A DNA stretch of 64,000 nt, taken from Armillaria gallica. Lineage: Eukaryota > Basidiomycota > Agaricomycetes > Agaricales > Physalacriaceae. The DNA lies in NCBI GenBank assembly GCA_037576215.1, contig JBANDB010000010.1, positions 1,302,001 to 1,366,000 on the forward strand, given 5' to 3'. Shown piece by piece: positions 33,891 to 46,373 of the stretch. A model generated the notes under the pieces. The model was given only the letters and a program-made list of their open reading frames with translations. It had not been told where the DNA came from and ran no database searches. A program made the position numbers and the translations under genes. Numbering within the stretch: the stretch's first letter is position 1; the number at the start of each line of letters is the position of its first letter.

Positions 33891-34828
33891 AGACTGTAAG
33901 GGGTAATGATCTCATCACCCTTATGAGGTCATATCTCTTTATCATTTGTATATCTTATTGCATTCTATTTGTATTACAGTATATTAGCTTACTAAACATG
34001 GTGGTGAAGAATAGTCTTTTTACTATCACTGCTTGTACACACAGTAGATCACAAATATACACTGATCATTATTACTTATATGTATTGAGCAAAAAAGTAT
34101 TTTTACACTTTTTTAATGACTTTGGCTATATTCATGACTACCACTCTGACCCAGCAAACTGCATTCCAGCACCAGCACCATGTCTAGCTCAAATATGCAT
34201 ACCAAGGCAAAGGGAGGATAATTGTGCACTACTGTGTCTAACCTCCAAAATGCTACCACATTAGGGCCCACAGCCCAGACCACATGCAAAACAAAAAATT
34301 CCAACTGGATACTACTCACTGTCATGAAGGAGCTAAAAAAATGTATACAGGATGCCACACATAACCAACAACCCATGGGAAAGTCAGCCAAATATCCTAC
34401 TGGACAAACAGGCAAGAGAAACACATACCATGCACAGCATAAGTGAAACAAATCAACCAGCCCACTGACTAACATTTCGTATGAAGAGGCGGAAACAAAA
34501 ACAAATCCATGACTGGAATCCACACTGGTGGATTTACATGCAAGTCTTATAATGGAGACAGTTCAGCTTAAATAATATTATGCCAGTCAATGGGAACTGG
34601 TGCCCAGTGCAGAATATGGGGAGCAGGATGACCAGTACTGGGCAAGGTATGTTCACCTTACTTAATGGGTAAGAGATAGAGCTGGTAATCAACGACAATG
34701 GGAATGAATACCATGAAATACCCATTGACTACTGACCAGCTACTCTCAATGATGAGGAGTATGGAACTGAAGCATCAGTAATAAACAAGGAATCATCAGA
34801 GCATGAGGATTCCTCAGAGTCAGAACTA
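33891..34828. other. no gene recognised
   Basis: CpG-poor DNA with short frames on both strands; possibly the 5' part (LTR or leader) of element 3, but no terminal repeat could be identified. Confidence 0.3.
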
Positions 34829-36435
34829 TTGGAGGATGGACTCTCCTCACATTCTGAGAGTCTTGAACCTGAACATGAAATGTGCAAAGCATTAAGATCA
34901 GACTATGTAGCATATGATTTTGCCACCAAGGAAGGCATGGAATGGTTGAATCTGCAAGCAGATGCCCAACAAGTTCAGGAAATGCTAAATGGCATGAGTG
35001 ATGAAAGTGATGAATAGCACATGATAATCAGAGTGCTGGCCTATAGGCAGACACATGTCATGTTGCAAATGGTGAGTGTCACCAACATTGACCTCAAGTC
35101 AGAGGCATACCAACAACAGTACAATATCACAGTGGTAAGTATTGTTGGTGGTAGCATACTGCAGTCACAGAAAAACGTGTGTGCTTCTGAGCAGGATCAG
35201 GAACAACAGAGCACAAATGGATTGTTTGATAATCAGCTCTGAGCTGCAGCTGCCAAATTTAGACAGCCACACATGGCACCACACTCCCATCTCTTTGATT
35301 TATCAGGGACCCCCAGGAATCGGAGCTGAGCACCAACACCCACAAGCACAGACAGAGACAACCCACAGAATAGTGCCCTGGGAGATGAGGGCAGAGCAAC
35401 CCACAATCCCTGAAGAAAATGGGTGATAGCTACATCTAGTGGTGTAGGCAAAACTATGAAGAACTAGGCCATTCTCCAAAAATAGAGAGAAAGGAACCTT
35501 GCCGAGTCTAAGCAATCCAATATTTCTGACCAAGGAGTAGTATGGGATAACCATGGCATGGCTAAAGAAGTGAATCATGAGGAAACCAACTCTCATAAGG
35601 GAATACTACCTCAGGGACCACTGAGACTGCCACCCAGGGATCCAAATCCCCCAGGTGGTGGACCTGATGGATCTGGGGATTCTGGAGGCAAAAGTATCCA
35701 AAGAAATAGCTGAACACCTTATAGAAGAGACAATCATGGATGTCCAGGACATGGACAACCAATAGAAGGAGATGGACTGCCATGGCCATGGCCACCTGGG
35801 AGAGGTGGAGGAGGTAAAGGCTATGACAGCTCAGATAACGAAAACAAGGACCTCAGGAGAATTCTATCTCCCCTGTGAGATAGGATCATACCAATTATCA
35901 ACTATTTACTGTGAAGCTAGAAATGAGGAAGCATATCAGCAATTTTGCAGGGTGATCCATAACAAAATTTGTTAGTTCATCAACAAACATCTAACTGTAT
36001 GGATCAGGCTACCTGACAGGATAAAGCCTCCCTGATTAGATATAAAGTTGGTGAAACTATATGATGGTGACCCATCAATGAAAATACTATGGGACTGGCT
36101 AAAGAGCCTGGTCATTCACCTTGAAACCCAATAGTTGGGTGGTCCTAACTATGATCAGGAACAAAAACTGATAATTGAGCCTGTCCTCACTGGGAAAGCA
36201 AAAAAGTGGTACCAAGACCATGTTATTGAAGTGGATAGTAACTGAATTTGAATGTTCACCTCAGTGATACTCACCTTGTATGATCAATTTATACACAATT
36301 CCATAATGCAAGAAGCCTGTTCCAAATTCAAGAAGGCCACCTTTGCAGAGGGAGAAGGCACAGCCGAAGGATTCAGAGACCTATTGGAATTGTACATCCA
36401 AAACATGATTATGAAGCCAGATGACTATATGGTCC
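34829..36435 (+). pseudogene. element 3 Gag remnant, 5' part
   Basis: Plus-strand coding relics with many stops run up to the insertion point of element 2. The best-preserved part is LKSLVIHLETQ, then KLIIEPVLTGKAKKWYQDHV and, from 36252, TLYDQFIHNSIMQEACSKFK and EGTAEGFRDLLELYIQNMI. These are the capsid-like motifs of fungal Gypsy Gag proteins. The frame continues on the far side of element 2 with LFMKRIPSAMRNAILEDHLH (44271 onward), which shows that element 2 landed inside this gene. The acidic frame at 34829-35017 may be its N-terminal region. Confidence 0.7.
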
Positions 36436-36440
36436 ACAAG
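36436..36440. repeat. element 2 target-site duplication, left
   Basis: ACAAG directly before the LTR, repeated at 44266-44270 after the other LTR. Confidence 0.9.
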
Positions 36441-36584
36441 TGTAAGACCCGAACTCCAATCAAGAGTAAACAATGGCTGTATCGTGTTCGTACAGTCACT
36501 GTTGAGTCTCATGGTGATTGATGATCAAGGTTGCAAGTAGCGCTTAGCGAGAATGAATGTGTTTCGGTATGAATAAACGTAATA
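36441..36584 (-). repeat. element 2 3' LTR (short form)
   Basis: Begins TGTAAGACCC and ends GTAATA, with a T in place of the C of the terminal CA. It is otherwise the partner of 44122-44265. A polypurine tract (AGGGGGTAA in element sense) follows. Confidence 0.9.
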
Positions 36585-36788
36585 TTACCCCCTCATTAAG
36601 GCAGGCGTCCCGACTGCTAGTATGCCTGTGTTCCTGTCTGCTTCACTGCAATGCCGGACACAAAGTTAGTGCCACAGCCTAAATGTGTGCGCTCTTTCTT
36701 TTCTTTGTCCCCATACGGAGAGGACAAACGAAAAAGAGGAGTTCCATTTAGGTGGGTGCAGGAGAGGCAGGGGTGAATTAGGCATCCT

Positions 36789-39700
36789 TTATGGTATTTC
36801 CTGTGGTTCGAACGGCGATTTTGTGTATGTCAAAGGGTCGTCGTTGCCACCAAATAGGTCCCATAGTTGTTCTTGGTCATACCACACCTTCTTTCCTGTC
36901 TTTGGATCTGTGTAGGACTGCCAGTCTTCCTGTCTGCTGTTGACCATGTCTATGTGCTCTTCGAGGTACTCATTGATGAGTTCATCAGCGTCCATGTTAT
37001 CCTCCCATACCCAACTGTTCGACTCCGGTCCATAGCCTTTCCACTTGACAAAGTAATCTGTAACCCAATGCCATGGTTCCCCAGCTTTTCCTCTGACCTT
37101 GTGTTCTCTACTGTCGAGGACTTTCTTGACTTCATAGTGTTCTTCACTGTCAACAAGGTCTGGTGGTGGCGGAGGTGGTTGTTCTTGGTTAGGGAATGTG
37201 GGCAGAGTGTATGGGGTGAGAAGTGCTTCATTGAATGTAGGATGAATACGCCAGTTTGGTGGGAGCTTCAGAGTGTACGCTGATGCTCCCTTCTTTGCGA
37301 TAAAACAAATGGGCCTGTTCATTTGTCTGCGAGTTTTTTCTTTGATCATGGGAGATTAAGGTTGGTTGTATCAAGCCAAACCTTGTCTCCTACTTTATAC
37401 TCAACTGCAGGTCATTTCTTTTTGTCATACTGGGCTTTCATTTGGTCGGCGGCTTTCTCGAGTGCTCGTTTTGCTTCAGCATGTATTTTTTGCATCTGCG
37501 AGACGAAGGTTGTCGAGGCGGGGGTGCAGAAGGGTGCTCAGGGTTTTGCTCCTGGTTGGACGTCAGTGTTATAGCCATAGTTGACCTTGAAGGGGCTTTT
37601 TCCCATAGCGGAATGGGTGCAGTTGTTATGAGCGAATGGCACGAGCGAGAGCCATTCTACCCAGTCGTTCTGGAGATGGTTGATGAAGATTCAAAGGTAT
37701 TTTTCAACCTCCTGATTGACTCGTTCTGTCTGTCCATCTGTTTGTGGGTGGTAGGTGGTGGATATGTTCATCTTGATCTGGAGCAGGTCGTAGAGGTCTT
37801 GCATGAATTTGGAGACGAACACGGTGCCTCGATTGCTGATAACGACTTGTGGCATTCCGTGTTTGGTGTATACTTCATCTCGTAGGATCTTGGCCCACCC
37901 TTCTGATGACATCTCAGTGGTACATGCAATAGGTATGATCTCCTTTGAGAAGTGATCGACGATCATTAAGATTGCATCGTATCTCTTGCACTTTGGTAGA
38001 CCAGTGACCATATCAACGGAGATATGGGTCCATGGACAGGAGGGGATGGTGTTGGGATGAAGCGGCACTGCTTTTGCTTGAGTGCTCGACTTGGTTCGCT
38101 GGCATGTTTCGCAGGCACGGACATAATCTTCTATGTCTTTCTTCATCTTGGGCCACCAATATTCTCGTAAGATGAGTTCTTTGGTCTTTTCAATGCCCAG
38201 ATGACCTGCTGTGATGTGATCGTGAAATACTGCGATAATTTCCCCTCGCAACGCATGATCTTGGGGAACATAGATACGGGAATCATAATAGATTAACCCG
38301 TTATCTAGTTTCATTCCTCGATCATGGTTGAGGGACAGAGACATTCTTGTCCCATCGGTGGTGGTCAAGCATGGCTTGCTTGATTTTGGTATGAACTTCC
38401 TCTGTTGTCGGCATGACCATTGCCCGGAAGTGTTCGGGTTTGAGGACTATCACCTCATCGTTGTCCTCCTTTCCTTGTTCATGATCCGCTCTTTGACTAA
38501 GCAGGTCAGCTTTCTTGTTTGACACTCCCGGTTTATGGTGGAGAGAGAAATGGTATTCTGCCAGCTCTGTTACCCAGTGAGCTTGTCGCCGGTTCAGTTT
38601 CTGAGGTTTTCGGAAATACTGGAGATTCTGATGATCTGTCCAGATTTTGAAATCTTGGGCCACCCCCATTAGGTAGTGTCGCCATTCGTCAAGCACAAGC
38701 ATAATCGTGAGTAGTTCTTTGTCGTAAATTTCGTAATTTCATTCCATAACTGTGAGAGACTTGGATAGGAATGCGACTAGGCGCCATTTTCCATCCTGTT
38801 CCTGCGACAATACGGCACCGATTGCTCCTTCGCTGGCATCTGCCTCTACACGGAACTTGCCGTTCTCTGTTGGTATAGCTAGTACCACCTCCTCGGCCAA
38901 TAGCCTTTTCAATTCCTTGAACGCGTCTTGTTGTGCTTTTCCCCATTTCCACGGATCATTTCCTGTCAGCTGTGTCATTGGTTTGATGACCTTGCTGTAT
39001 CCTTTGATGAAATGTCGGTAGAAATTGATAAAGCCTAGGAATGACTGCAACTGCTGCTTCTTGGCTGGCACGGGCCACTCTGCTATCCCGGCGATCTTGA
39101 CTGGGTTCATTCGGATGCTTCCTTTGCTGATGATGACTCCAAGGTATTCGGTTTCTAAAGTCTCGAACTCGCATTTCTCCACTTTAAGGAATAGCTTGTT
39201 CTTTCATAGGACTTTTAGAACCTTGCATGTGATGCGGCGATGTTCCTCCTTGGTTTTGGACATGATTAGGATATCGTTGAGGTAGACCGTCACAGCCCCC
39301 GACGCAATGAGATCCTTGAAAATGTCATTCATCATCCACTAGAAGGTCGCGGGGGAGTTGGTAAGTCCGAAGAACATAACCGTGGGCTCGAACAAGCCTC
39401 GGTTGGTTCTGAAGGCCGCCTTCCACTCATCACCACTCTTAATATGTACATTGTTGTAACCCCATTGAATGTCGAGTTTGGAGAAATACTTGGTGCCCTT
39501 TAACTTGTCCATCAGTTCTGAGATGAGGGGAAGCGGATAACAGTTTTTAATCGTCATTTCGTTGAGCTTCTGATAATCCTGGATTGGTCATAGCTTGCCA
39601 TCTTTCTTTTTGATGAAGAAGAATGGTGAAGCCATGGGTGACTTGGAGAGTCGTATTCGTCCACTTGAAAGGTTCTCATCTAAGAACTTATCAAGTTCTT

Positions 39701-40346
39701 CCTGTTTGTTTCTATTGAGAGGGTAGACTTTGCAGTCAAGGTTGGCGCTGGCATTTGGAGTGAGTTCGATTGTGTGGTCCCACATCTTTGGTTCAGGGAG
39801 TTCATCGAAATTATCTTTGTTGAACAGATCTTTGAAATCTCTGCACCAGTCTGGGACCATTTCTTCGAACGTCTTGGTCTTCTTGTCTGTGCTAGCCTTG
39901 GCTGCGAGGTCGTTTGCATGATGAGCACGTATGAGGATGGCCTGCGTGAAATCTATTGTGAGAATGGTGTCCCCTTCCTCTAACTCTTCATCCCACTTGT
40001 CGTCAGGATCTGCATCGGGCAATACGAATGGGTTTTTGCGGCACTCGCATCAGGCAAACGTTAATGCCCCTGATTTCCAGTTGATGATCAGATTGTGTCG
40101 GGCCAACCAATCGTGACCAAGGAAGATCTGATGGCTGCTGAGTTCTGTGACAGCTAGATCTATTCGTTCTGCATGATCTCTGATTATGAGGCAGATCTCA
40201 GCATATTTGGTAATTGATCCTCCTTGGTTTCGTGATCCGTCGGTGTTATAGACTGGAATTGGTGCAGCCGTTGCATGAGTCAGGATGTTATGTTGCTCGA
40301 CAAAGCTTTGGTTGATGGTGCTACTGGTGCAGCCGCTGTCTACCAA
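36789..40346 (-). pseudogene. element 2 Pol: protease, RT, RNase H, integrase, chromodomain
   Basis: Protease MVDSGCTSSTINQ opens the frame at 40346. It retains the 23-residue stretch (CLIIRDHAERIDLAV onward) that element 1 has lost. RT shows [19 protein letters not shown] and [12 protein letters not shown], then VYLNDILIMS as in element 1. RNase H (DASEGAIGAVLSQ, WTDHQNL) and an integrase (VFHDHITAGHLG, CETCQRTKSS, VDMVTGLP, VISNRGTVF, QTDGQTERVNQEVE) follow; the second catalytic Asp position reads Asn (SNRG). The chromodomain frame (EEHYEVKKVLDSR, FVKWKGYGPESNSW) ends at 36789. Frame breaks occur near 38340 (2-bp deletion), 37350-37690, 39590 and 40040. Inactive, but it keeps CGA at sites where element 1 has TGA. 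Confidence 0.9.
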
Positions 40347-41581
40347 TGCTTTGGTCGTAAATTAGGTAACGTGTTCTAGGGTCTCAATTTTGATGTTGAT
40401 GGCTAGGTCCTTCCCCTTCCTGCTCAGTTTGCTGATGTACATTTTTGCTTGTCACAGCTCCTCGAGCCACCAGAGTGCATTGATGCGCTCTGCCCTCCAT
40501 ATCCCTTCAATCATTTGATCGACTACCTCCTCCATGCACGACTTGTGAATCCAATTCTTCAAGATTGCCTTTGCTTCCAACTCTGTCTTGGCTTCTACTA
40601 TGCCACGCAGAGTCCACTCAGCTCCGAATGGTTTGAGCCATTCATGCGGGGCCTCCTTAGCCTTCGCATCGACCCATGAGGGCTCGACTACCGTTGGCAA
40701 GGTCACTGCTGTTTCTATAGGAGGTATTAATTTAGTGTTCTTGTTCATCATGAAACTGGTGTCGTCTTCTTGGTCGGAAACTTTATACATAGTTACTTTG
40801 TGCCCCCTTTCTACCACCTGGGCGCTAGTGGCTTCCTGTCCCTTGGCTTTCTGGTTGTCCTGGTCTTTTGCAATGGGACATGAAGTGCATATCCCAGAGG
40901 TGTCATCCTGATTTTAGCTGCTAATATGTGTGGGGATGATGGACTTGACTTGTGCCAAGTGAACAGTCTTACCAGTTTCATCTGTTACCTCTGAGCCCAC
41001 AGGGTCCTTTGTTGCTTTTGGCATCCTGGGTCTCCCTTCATCTCGTCGGGCATTTGCACCCTGGGGGCTCTTACTCTGCAATTGACCTTCTCATCCAGTT
41101 GTCTTCCGCATGGCGCCGCATTCGTTGTCGTCCTTAGCCTTCACCAAAGCCCCTTCGATCCGGGATTTAAACTTTGGCATCCGTACAGTGTTCTCTTTTA
41201 CCAGAGGAGGTTTCACCGAAGCTATTCCCTCGTAACTCCCTGCGAGGCAGGGACTCCGTAGAGCTGTTTCACCAGGGGGGGCGCTATGCGCTTGTTCCCC
41301 TGCCCCATCCGGTCTAACCGTTATGATGGGTGTCACTATGGTGGGTGACTCATCGTTCGATGCTTTTGCCCATAATAGGTTACTTGCTGAACTTCGAGCC
41401 GGTAGTTTGATAACTATTGTGCTTGTTCCTGGGATTTGATTCTTGCTTAGTTTCTGGTCTGATTGCGAAGTTGCGGGTATATTTGAATGCACAGTAGATA
41501 CTACAGATCTATAAGTACATGATATAGGCGTGACGGGCATACCAGCTGAAACTAAGTCCTTGGCTGAGTAAGTTGAATCAT
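40347..41581 (-). pseudogene. element 2 spacer coding region between Gag and protease
   Basis: Frames 41091-41540 and 40452-40817 are the counterparts of those in element 1 (shared NIPATSQSDQKLSKNQIPG-like and PFGAEWTL blocks). A deletion relative to element 1 removed the residues between KEA and HEWLKPF. No known domain. Confidence 0.55.
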
Positions 41582-43079
41582 TTACTTCTCAGCACTTTCT
41601 TTTACCTCCTCAATTGTTGAGAGGTTTTCTGTAGTCAGGTGGTGGTCCCAATAAGTATTGCATTGGCATAATGCTTCTTCCCTGGTTTTTGGCGCATTAG
41701 GACAGTCACGCTTAAAGTGTCCGAGCTTGCCATGTCGGAAACACCTTGCCGCTGCCTTTGCTGTGTCAATATCCATTGGAGCGCCGCGTCCTCTGAATGT
41801 CGTCCCTGTAGCCGTTTTCTTCTCCAGCATACTTGTCGTTGTCTGTCCACCCTTCTGCGGTGTGGTTCCCTTCTGTGCCTGTGGCCTAGTGTCAACGCGT
41901 CCTAATTTTTCTGCTTGCTTGAGCTGCCAGTTATAGTCCATCTGGAGTAGGCAAGCCTTCCCTTGATAGGTGGTTGGTATCTCTCCATCGGCCGAGTATA
42001 TTGTGTTTTTACTCGTTTCCCAGGCAGCTTTCTTGATTTGAGCGAGCATGACCTGCTCGTTGTCATGTACGTTGGTGTAGTAGGCAAGCTCTTTGAATTG
42101 CTGGAAGAAGAGGTCACCATCCTTGAAGTCGACCTGTCTGAGCTTCTCCCACTGCGCATGTCTGATCTGCGCATCAGCATCCTTCCAGAACCGTGCCCTG
42201 AGTTCTGCCTTGAAGTCATCATACATGGGGTATAACTGATCTCCGTTGTTATTTTTCCCAATGAGCTGTGCGCATAGCTCCCACCATTTTTCAGTGTCCC
42301 CTCCAAGTCGTGAGACACAGAAGATTACTTTATGGGGGTGGTGGTGGAAGTGGCGGTTGAATAGCTCGAAGTGGAGTTTGCACTTCAGGAAGAACCAGGA
42401 GATTTTGTCAGACTCTCCAGTGAAGTCGTCGACGTCTTTTAACATTTTTGGTTTAAGATCGTCGTAGGGGGCTGCATTGTCAGTGGTCAACTCCCAGGCA
42501 GCTGGTGGAGTCGGTGGCTTTCTTGCTGGGGTGGGTAATCATGGGGAGTGCCCATTGCTGAGGTGGGGCAGGAGATTGTGGTGGTTGGGCAGGTTGTCCG
42601 CCACCACTGCCACCTCCTGCTGGGTCGGCCCTGGCAAATGATATGTAGCCACGAGGGTATGTGCCTGGGGGTTCCTGCCCCCTGACATAAGAGAAGGGGC
42701 CAATCAGTGCTTGAGGCGGTGCTACTAGTGGAGCATCCGGCATGGGTTCCTGGATCTCGATCTCGGCATATTCAGTAGCTCTTTCATAAGGGGTCAGGGG
42801 CCTTTTTAAGGCATCCGGGTGTATTTCGTTCCATAAGAGGCAAGTGTTTCGCTCCACCTCATACTGCAAGATGTCGTCTGCTGGGAGACCTCTTTGTTTG
42901 TTCATGAAATAGTTGTTTCCAGCTCTTCCCCAAGCCGGCATGAAGGGTAATTTGTAAGCAAAATAATTATACAAGTTGGCATAATCTGCTTGATTTACTA
43001 GCATCGGGACCTGGTCCTGGTTACTGTCATATTCTTTGATGGCATTAGATAGTATCATTGCAGGGAGGGACATCATCAT
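41582..43079 (-). pseudogene. gag: element 2 Gag, frameshifted
   Basis: It starts MMMSLPAMILSNAIKEYDS at 43079. The first part runs to about 42485, then a frame change leads to the capsid-like domain (VDDFTGESDKISWFFLKCKL, GDTEKWWELCAQL) and a zinc knuckle that now reads CFRHGKLGHFKRDC. Its second cysteine has become histidine, so the knuckle is probably defective. The frame ends at 41582. Confidence 0.85.
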
Positions 43080-44079
43080 GGGTGCCGGGGTTGGTTGCCT
43101 GAAGCGGCGAGATGGGGGATGACTCAGAGCCAGAGGGAGACTCTCTATGGATGCCGTTGATGTACTCCTGCTCAGGGAGTCCTTCGGTGACGGTATCGCT
43201 TTCCTCAAGCTCAACAGTTTCTCTGCGCTCATTGATGGTATATCTAGCGGCGTCACAGTCAATCTCCTCGATGGATCAGAGAGGGGTAGATGGACGGGGG
43301 GGTGCGAGGCGCTGTATGTCGACGTTCTGCCAGTAGGCATGGCTGAAGGGGTCCTGGCTCCTTCTGAGGCAGGAGAGACCGGTGACGGGTTCCTCGATGA
43401 TCGGTACAGGCTCAAGTGCCTGCTGGGGGGCCTGTACGGGCTGGTCCCAGAACTGGACATGTCTGTAGTCTTCTGGGGGAGGGGTTCGGTGATCGGAGGA
43501 TCCATCATGCGTGGAGGGGAACCAAGCACTGTATAGAATGGTGATGTTATCCCAGAACTCCTGATTGGGGGACCAAGGGGCTGGGGGTGGTGGAGCATAG
43601 TTCCTGTCACTCCAAGGATCGTGACTGGAGGTTGCGGCGATGGGTCTGGTGTCGTGGCCCACCTCGAATCCCCTGCCTGTATTGTCTGCTGAGTGTCGCT
43701 CTGGGAGACAGGGGTTGTTGCTGGGTGTGGGAGATCGAGGGGTGTGTGGCTCAGACTCGGCAGAACCGGTGGGGGAGAGGATGATGATAGGTGTGCGCCT
43801 TCTGGGAGGGGTAGGAGACCTTCTTTCTGGGATGACGGGAGAAGTTGACTCAGCAGTGATTTCTTCTTCCGACTCTCTAAGGATGCTGTTGAGCGAGATC
43901 AGTCATCACGGTACGGGTGCGACAATGGGTGGCTGCTGCTGTCGCTGGAGCGGGATGCCATTTACGATTTGGTTGATGATGAATCCCCTTTGTCATGCTG
44001 CAAGTACGATTGCTGCTGTGAGGGCAGCGCCGCTTAGTCCAAAAAGTGTTCCTGCTAGGATGGCTGGGGTGTCTGACAT
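43045..44079 (-). pseudogene. element 2 ORF0
   Basis: The ATG at 44079 is 28 bp inside the primer site. It starts MSDTPAILAGTLFGLSGAAL and continues hydrophobic to LTAAIVLAA, one probable membrane segment. After TGA stops it continues with PVIPERRSPTPPRRHTP, GRGFEVGHDTRP, WSDRNYAPPPPAPW and an acidic tail (RETVELEESDTVTEG). It ends in TAA at 43045, overlapping the Gag ATG by 35 nt. Relative to ORF0, Gag lies in the same shifted frame as in element 1. Confidence 0.7.
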
Positions 44080-44107
44080 GAGGGCTCCGGTTAGGGAGCC
44101 TAGGAAA

Positions 44108-44121
44108 AGCTTTGAGCTAAA
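44108..44121 (-). promoter_or_regulatory. element 2 primer-binding site
   Basis: TTTAGCTCAAAGCT in element sense, identical to the site of element 1, but the short LTR of this element contains no complementary AGCTTTGAGCTAA. Confidence 0.65.
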
Positions 44122-44265
44122 TGTAAGACCCGAACTCCAATCAAGAGTAAACAATGGCTGTATCACGTTCATACAGTCACCGTTGAGTCTTGTGGTGATT
44201 GATGATCAAGGTTGCAAGTAGTGTTTAGCGAGAATGGATGTGTTTCGGTATGAATAAACATAACA
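44122..44265 (-). repeat. element 2 5' LTR (short form)
   Basis: 144 bp, TGTAAGACC...CATAACA on the plus strand, followed by the ACAAG target duplication at 44266-44270. Confidence 0.9.
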
Positions 44266-45271
44266 ACAAGCTATTCATGAAGAGAATTCCTTCTGCAATG
44301 AGGAATGCCATCCTAGAGGACCACTTACACATGGAGCTTAACATGCTGGATGAGCTGGTACTCTCTGGTAAAGCATGAGAGGACACTGAATGCTTGAAGA
44401 AGGAATACACTGGAAAAGAGGTGCCCCTACCTCATAGGTTAGAGGACCAGACATTTAGATTGAAAGATCAGTCAAAACCATTCTTCAGGATGAGGGTATT
44501 CCTTTGTCCAAGGGCAAATCCCCAAGAGAGGAACAACCATCATGAACACAATCGCTCATGACTACAGTTCTCTCTGAATGTGGACAGTGGTGGGAGAGAT
44601 ACAATGCTGAGCCCATAACCATACAATATGGCCATTAAGTAGATGACTCCAGAGGCAGTGACATGCTTATAAAGTGTTCACATGTGTAATTTCACAAAAT
44701 GTATCAATACATACATTTTATAAAACCTAGATACCAAAGCAATAAGAGATACCTTAAAGTGCAATGTCCTAAGTGCAGGCAATGAAATACCTTGAGTGAC
44801 ATTCAGTGGAGCACATGGCTTAACTGTAGAGTGATACTATAAGGGTCACACTGAGTATGCTGACAATATACAGACAATGCATGCTAAGAATAGAACTAGA
44901 GAAGCTCAGGAGATAATTAATACTTCATGTAACCTTGATCTATGATGCACAAGGCACTGCCATGCTGGTAGCTAGCACTCTAGATCTCAGAATGTCAGAA
45001 TTAGAGTAAGACTGATGTCTCTGACTTTGGCCAATGTGTGAGAGGCCTAGACTAGGAGCTGATGGTCCTAGAAGACCATGAAAATCACTAGAAGATATTA
45101 TCATCAGAAAGATGAGTTGTATGGCAGGCTACAACTCTGAGGAGATACTAGGCAATGTCAATACACATAGCTAGTGTGGCTAACCAATGTTGCGCCACTG
45201 AGAGACCAGGATCTGGCCCTGAGCCAGAGCTTGGAGTAAGCACCAAGCAATTGCATGATTATGGTGACATG
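44266..45271 (+). pseudogene. element 3 Gag remnant, 3' part and following decayed DNA
   Basis: From 44271 the plus strand resumes the interrupted Gag (LFMKRIPSAMRNAILEDHLH, then LNMLDELVLSGKA), reads on with stops to about 44560 (KPFFRMRVFLCPRAN), and then dissolves into unrecognised CpG-poor sequence. Confidence 0.65.
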
Positions 45272-46365
45272 TGTTGGACCCAGGAATGGAAGTTCCACAA
45301 GCCAAGAGTTACTATTTAAGGTTATATTAATTTGTAGAACACATAGTATATAAATACCATAGAGTAGTAATAGTATACAAGTTTCAGATCCCTCTTGTTG
45401 GAGTGCAAAAGCCCTCAGCTTAACACTCTAGCTTTGGGATTTGTTTGTAATTTTGAGTAAGAGAATATACCTTCATTGATAACATTTGAGTGACTTGGGT
45501 ATCATGCAAGGCATAGAAAGCTAACATAGCACTTGTGTATAGTTTGAAAGATTGGTTGACTTGCACTCTAACCTGAAAATAAGAGATTTGTGTCATTGTG
45601 GACACGCTCTTAAGTTTTGAGGTTTTCTTGTGACATGAGGTGCTACAGGCAGCAGAGGTTCAAACCCTTTGGTCTGGTTAGTGTTCATGCAGAGGCCTTC
45701 TTTGTAATGTATGGTGCTACAGACAGCACAGGTTCAAACCCTGTAGTCTAATTAGCATGCACTTGAGGGTTTTTATTTTTTAAGTGGCAGAGATTTAAAC
45801 TTTTTGGCTTGTAGATAAGATTTAATTGGTTATTGTGTCTCTGGATCACATAAATTCAAACCCTGTGGGTCTATGATTGGTTTTGGAAGCTTGAGTGCAT
45901 GTTGTGGAAGGTTTTTGCTTAGAGTGCAAGCTTTAAATTATGTTTAGTGTGTGTTTAAGTTGTTGTGGTCACCTGTGTATGTTGCACAAGACTTATTGAG
46001 GGTTTTGTTGGTGTGTGGCAATATATTGTGTATTGTAGTACACCTTTGCCTTGAGGTCCAGTGACATCTGTTGCTTCTCTTGTTATAAAAGCCTTTAGAC
46101 TTAGAGAGATCCAGATACTTTATGAGTGCTATTGCTATATGTGTGTATTGTATATTATGAGAGTTTAGTTGTTTTGCTTCAATCTGCTTCGATCACATAA
46201 TATCCCTCCAAGAACTTGAGGGTTTATGTGTGTAGTATTGGGTGTGAGTGTGATCAGTATCTTCAATGCTGTTGCATCTCTAGCTTGCATGCACAGAGTC
46301 TCTTCAGTGGGCTACACCAAACCATTGAGTGATACCAGCTATTTAACATGTCATACTTGTGGGAA
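45272..46365. other. non-coding repeat DNA
   Basis: No gene. A TATATAAATACC run near 45350 and a TTGTTATAAAAGCC run near 46080 are promoter-like, as in LTRs, but I could not find matching terminal repeats. It includes the T-arm-like repeats listed separately. Confidence 0.35.
45638..45872 (+). repeat. tandem tRNA T-arm-like repeats
   Basis: Two close units about 73 bp apart (45638-45680 and 45711-45755) share GTGCTACAGxCAGCAxAGG, a TTCAAACCC box and a GGTCTxxTTAG-like end. Two weaker units follow near 45785 and 45841. In the second unit ACAGG-TTCAAAC-CCTGT (45728-45744) is a perfect T-arm with a 5-bp stem and 7-nt loop. No full tRNA cloverleaf fits. Confidence 0.5.
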
Positions 46366-46373
46366 GAAGGAGC

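Larger units (their letters stand above)
36441..44265 (-). mobile_element. Ty3/Gypsy chromovirus, element 2 (7.8 kb), same family as element 1
   Basis: Minus-strand element with 144-bp LTRs (36441-36584 and 44122-44265), ACAAG target duplications, primer site, ORF0, Gag, spacer, protease, RT, RNase H, integrase and chromodomain, all recognisably homologous to element 1 in the same order. Its LTR matches only the first 140-150 bp of the element 1 LTR (in plus-strand order) and lacks about 280 bp that would hold U3 and the self-primer complement. The LTR pair differs at about 10 of 144 positions, all transitions. It is nested in the Gag of the older element 3. Confidence 0.93.

Noticed and set aside
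45272..45425. Possible short LTR starting TGTTGGACCC and ending TTAACA
   Set aside because: No matching flanking duplication and no second copy in the window; the TG...CA match can be chance.
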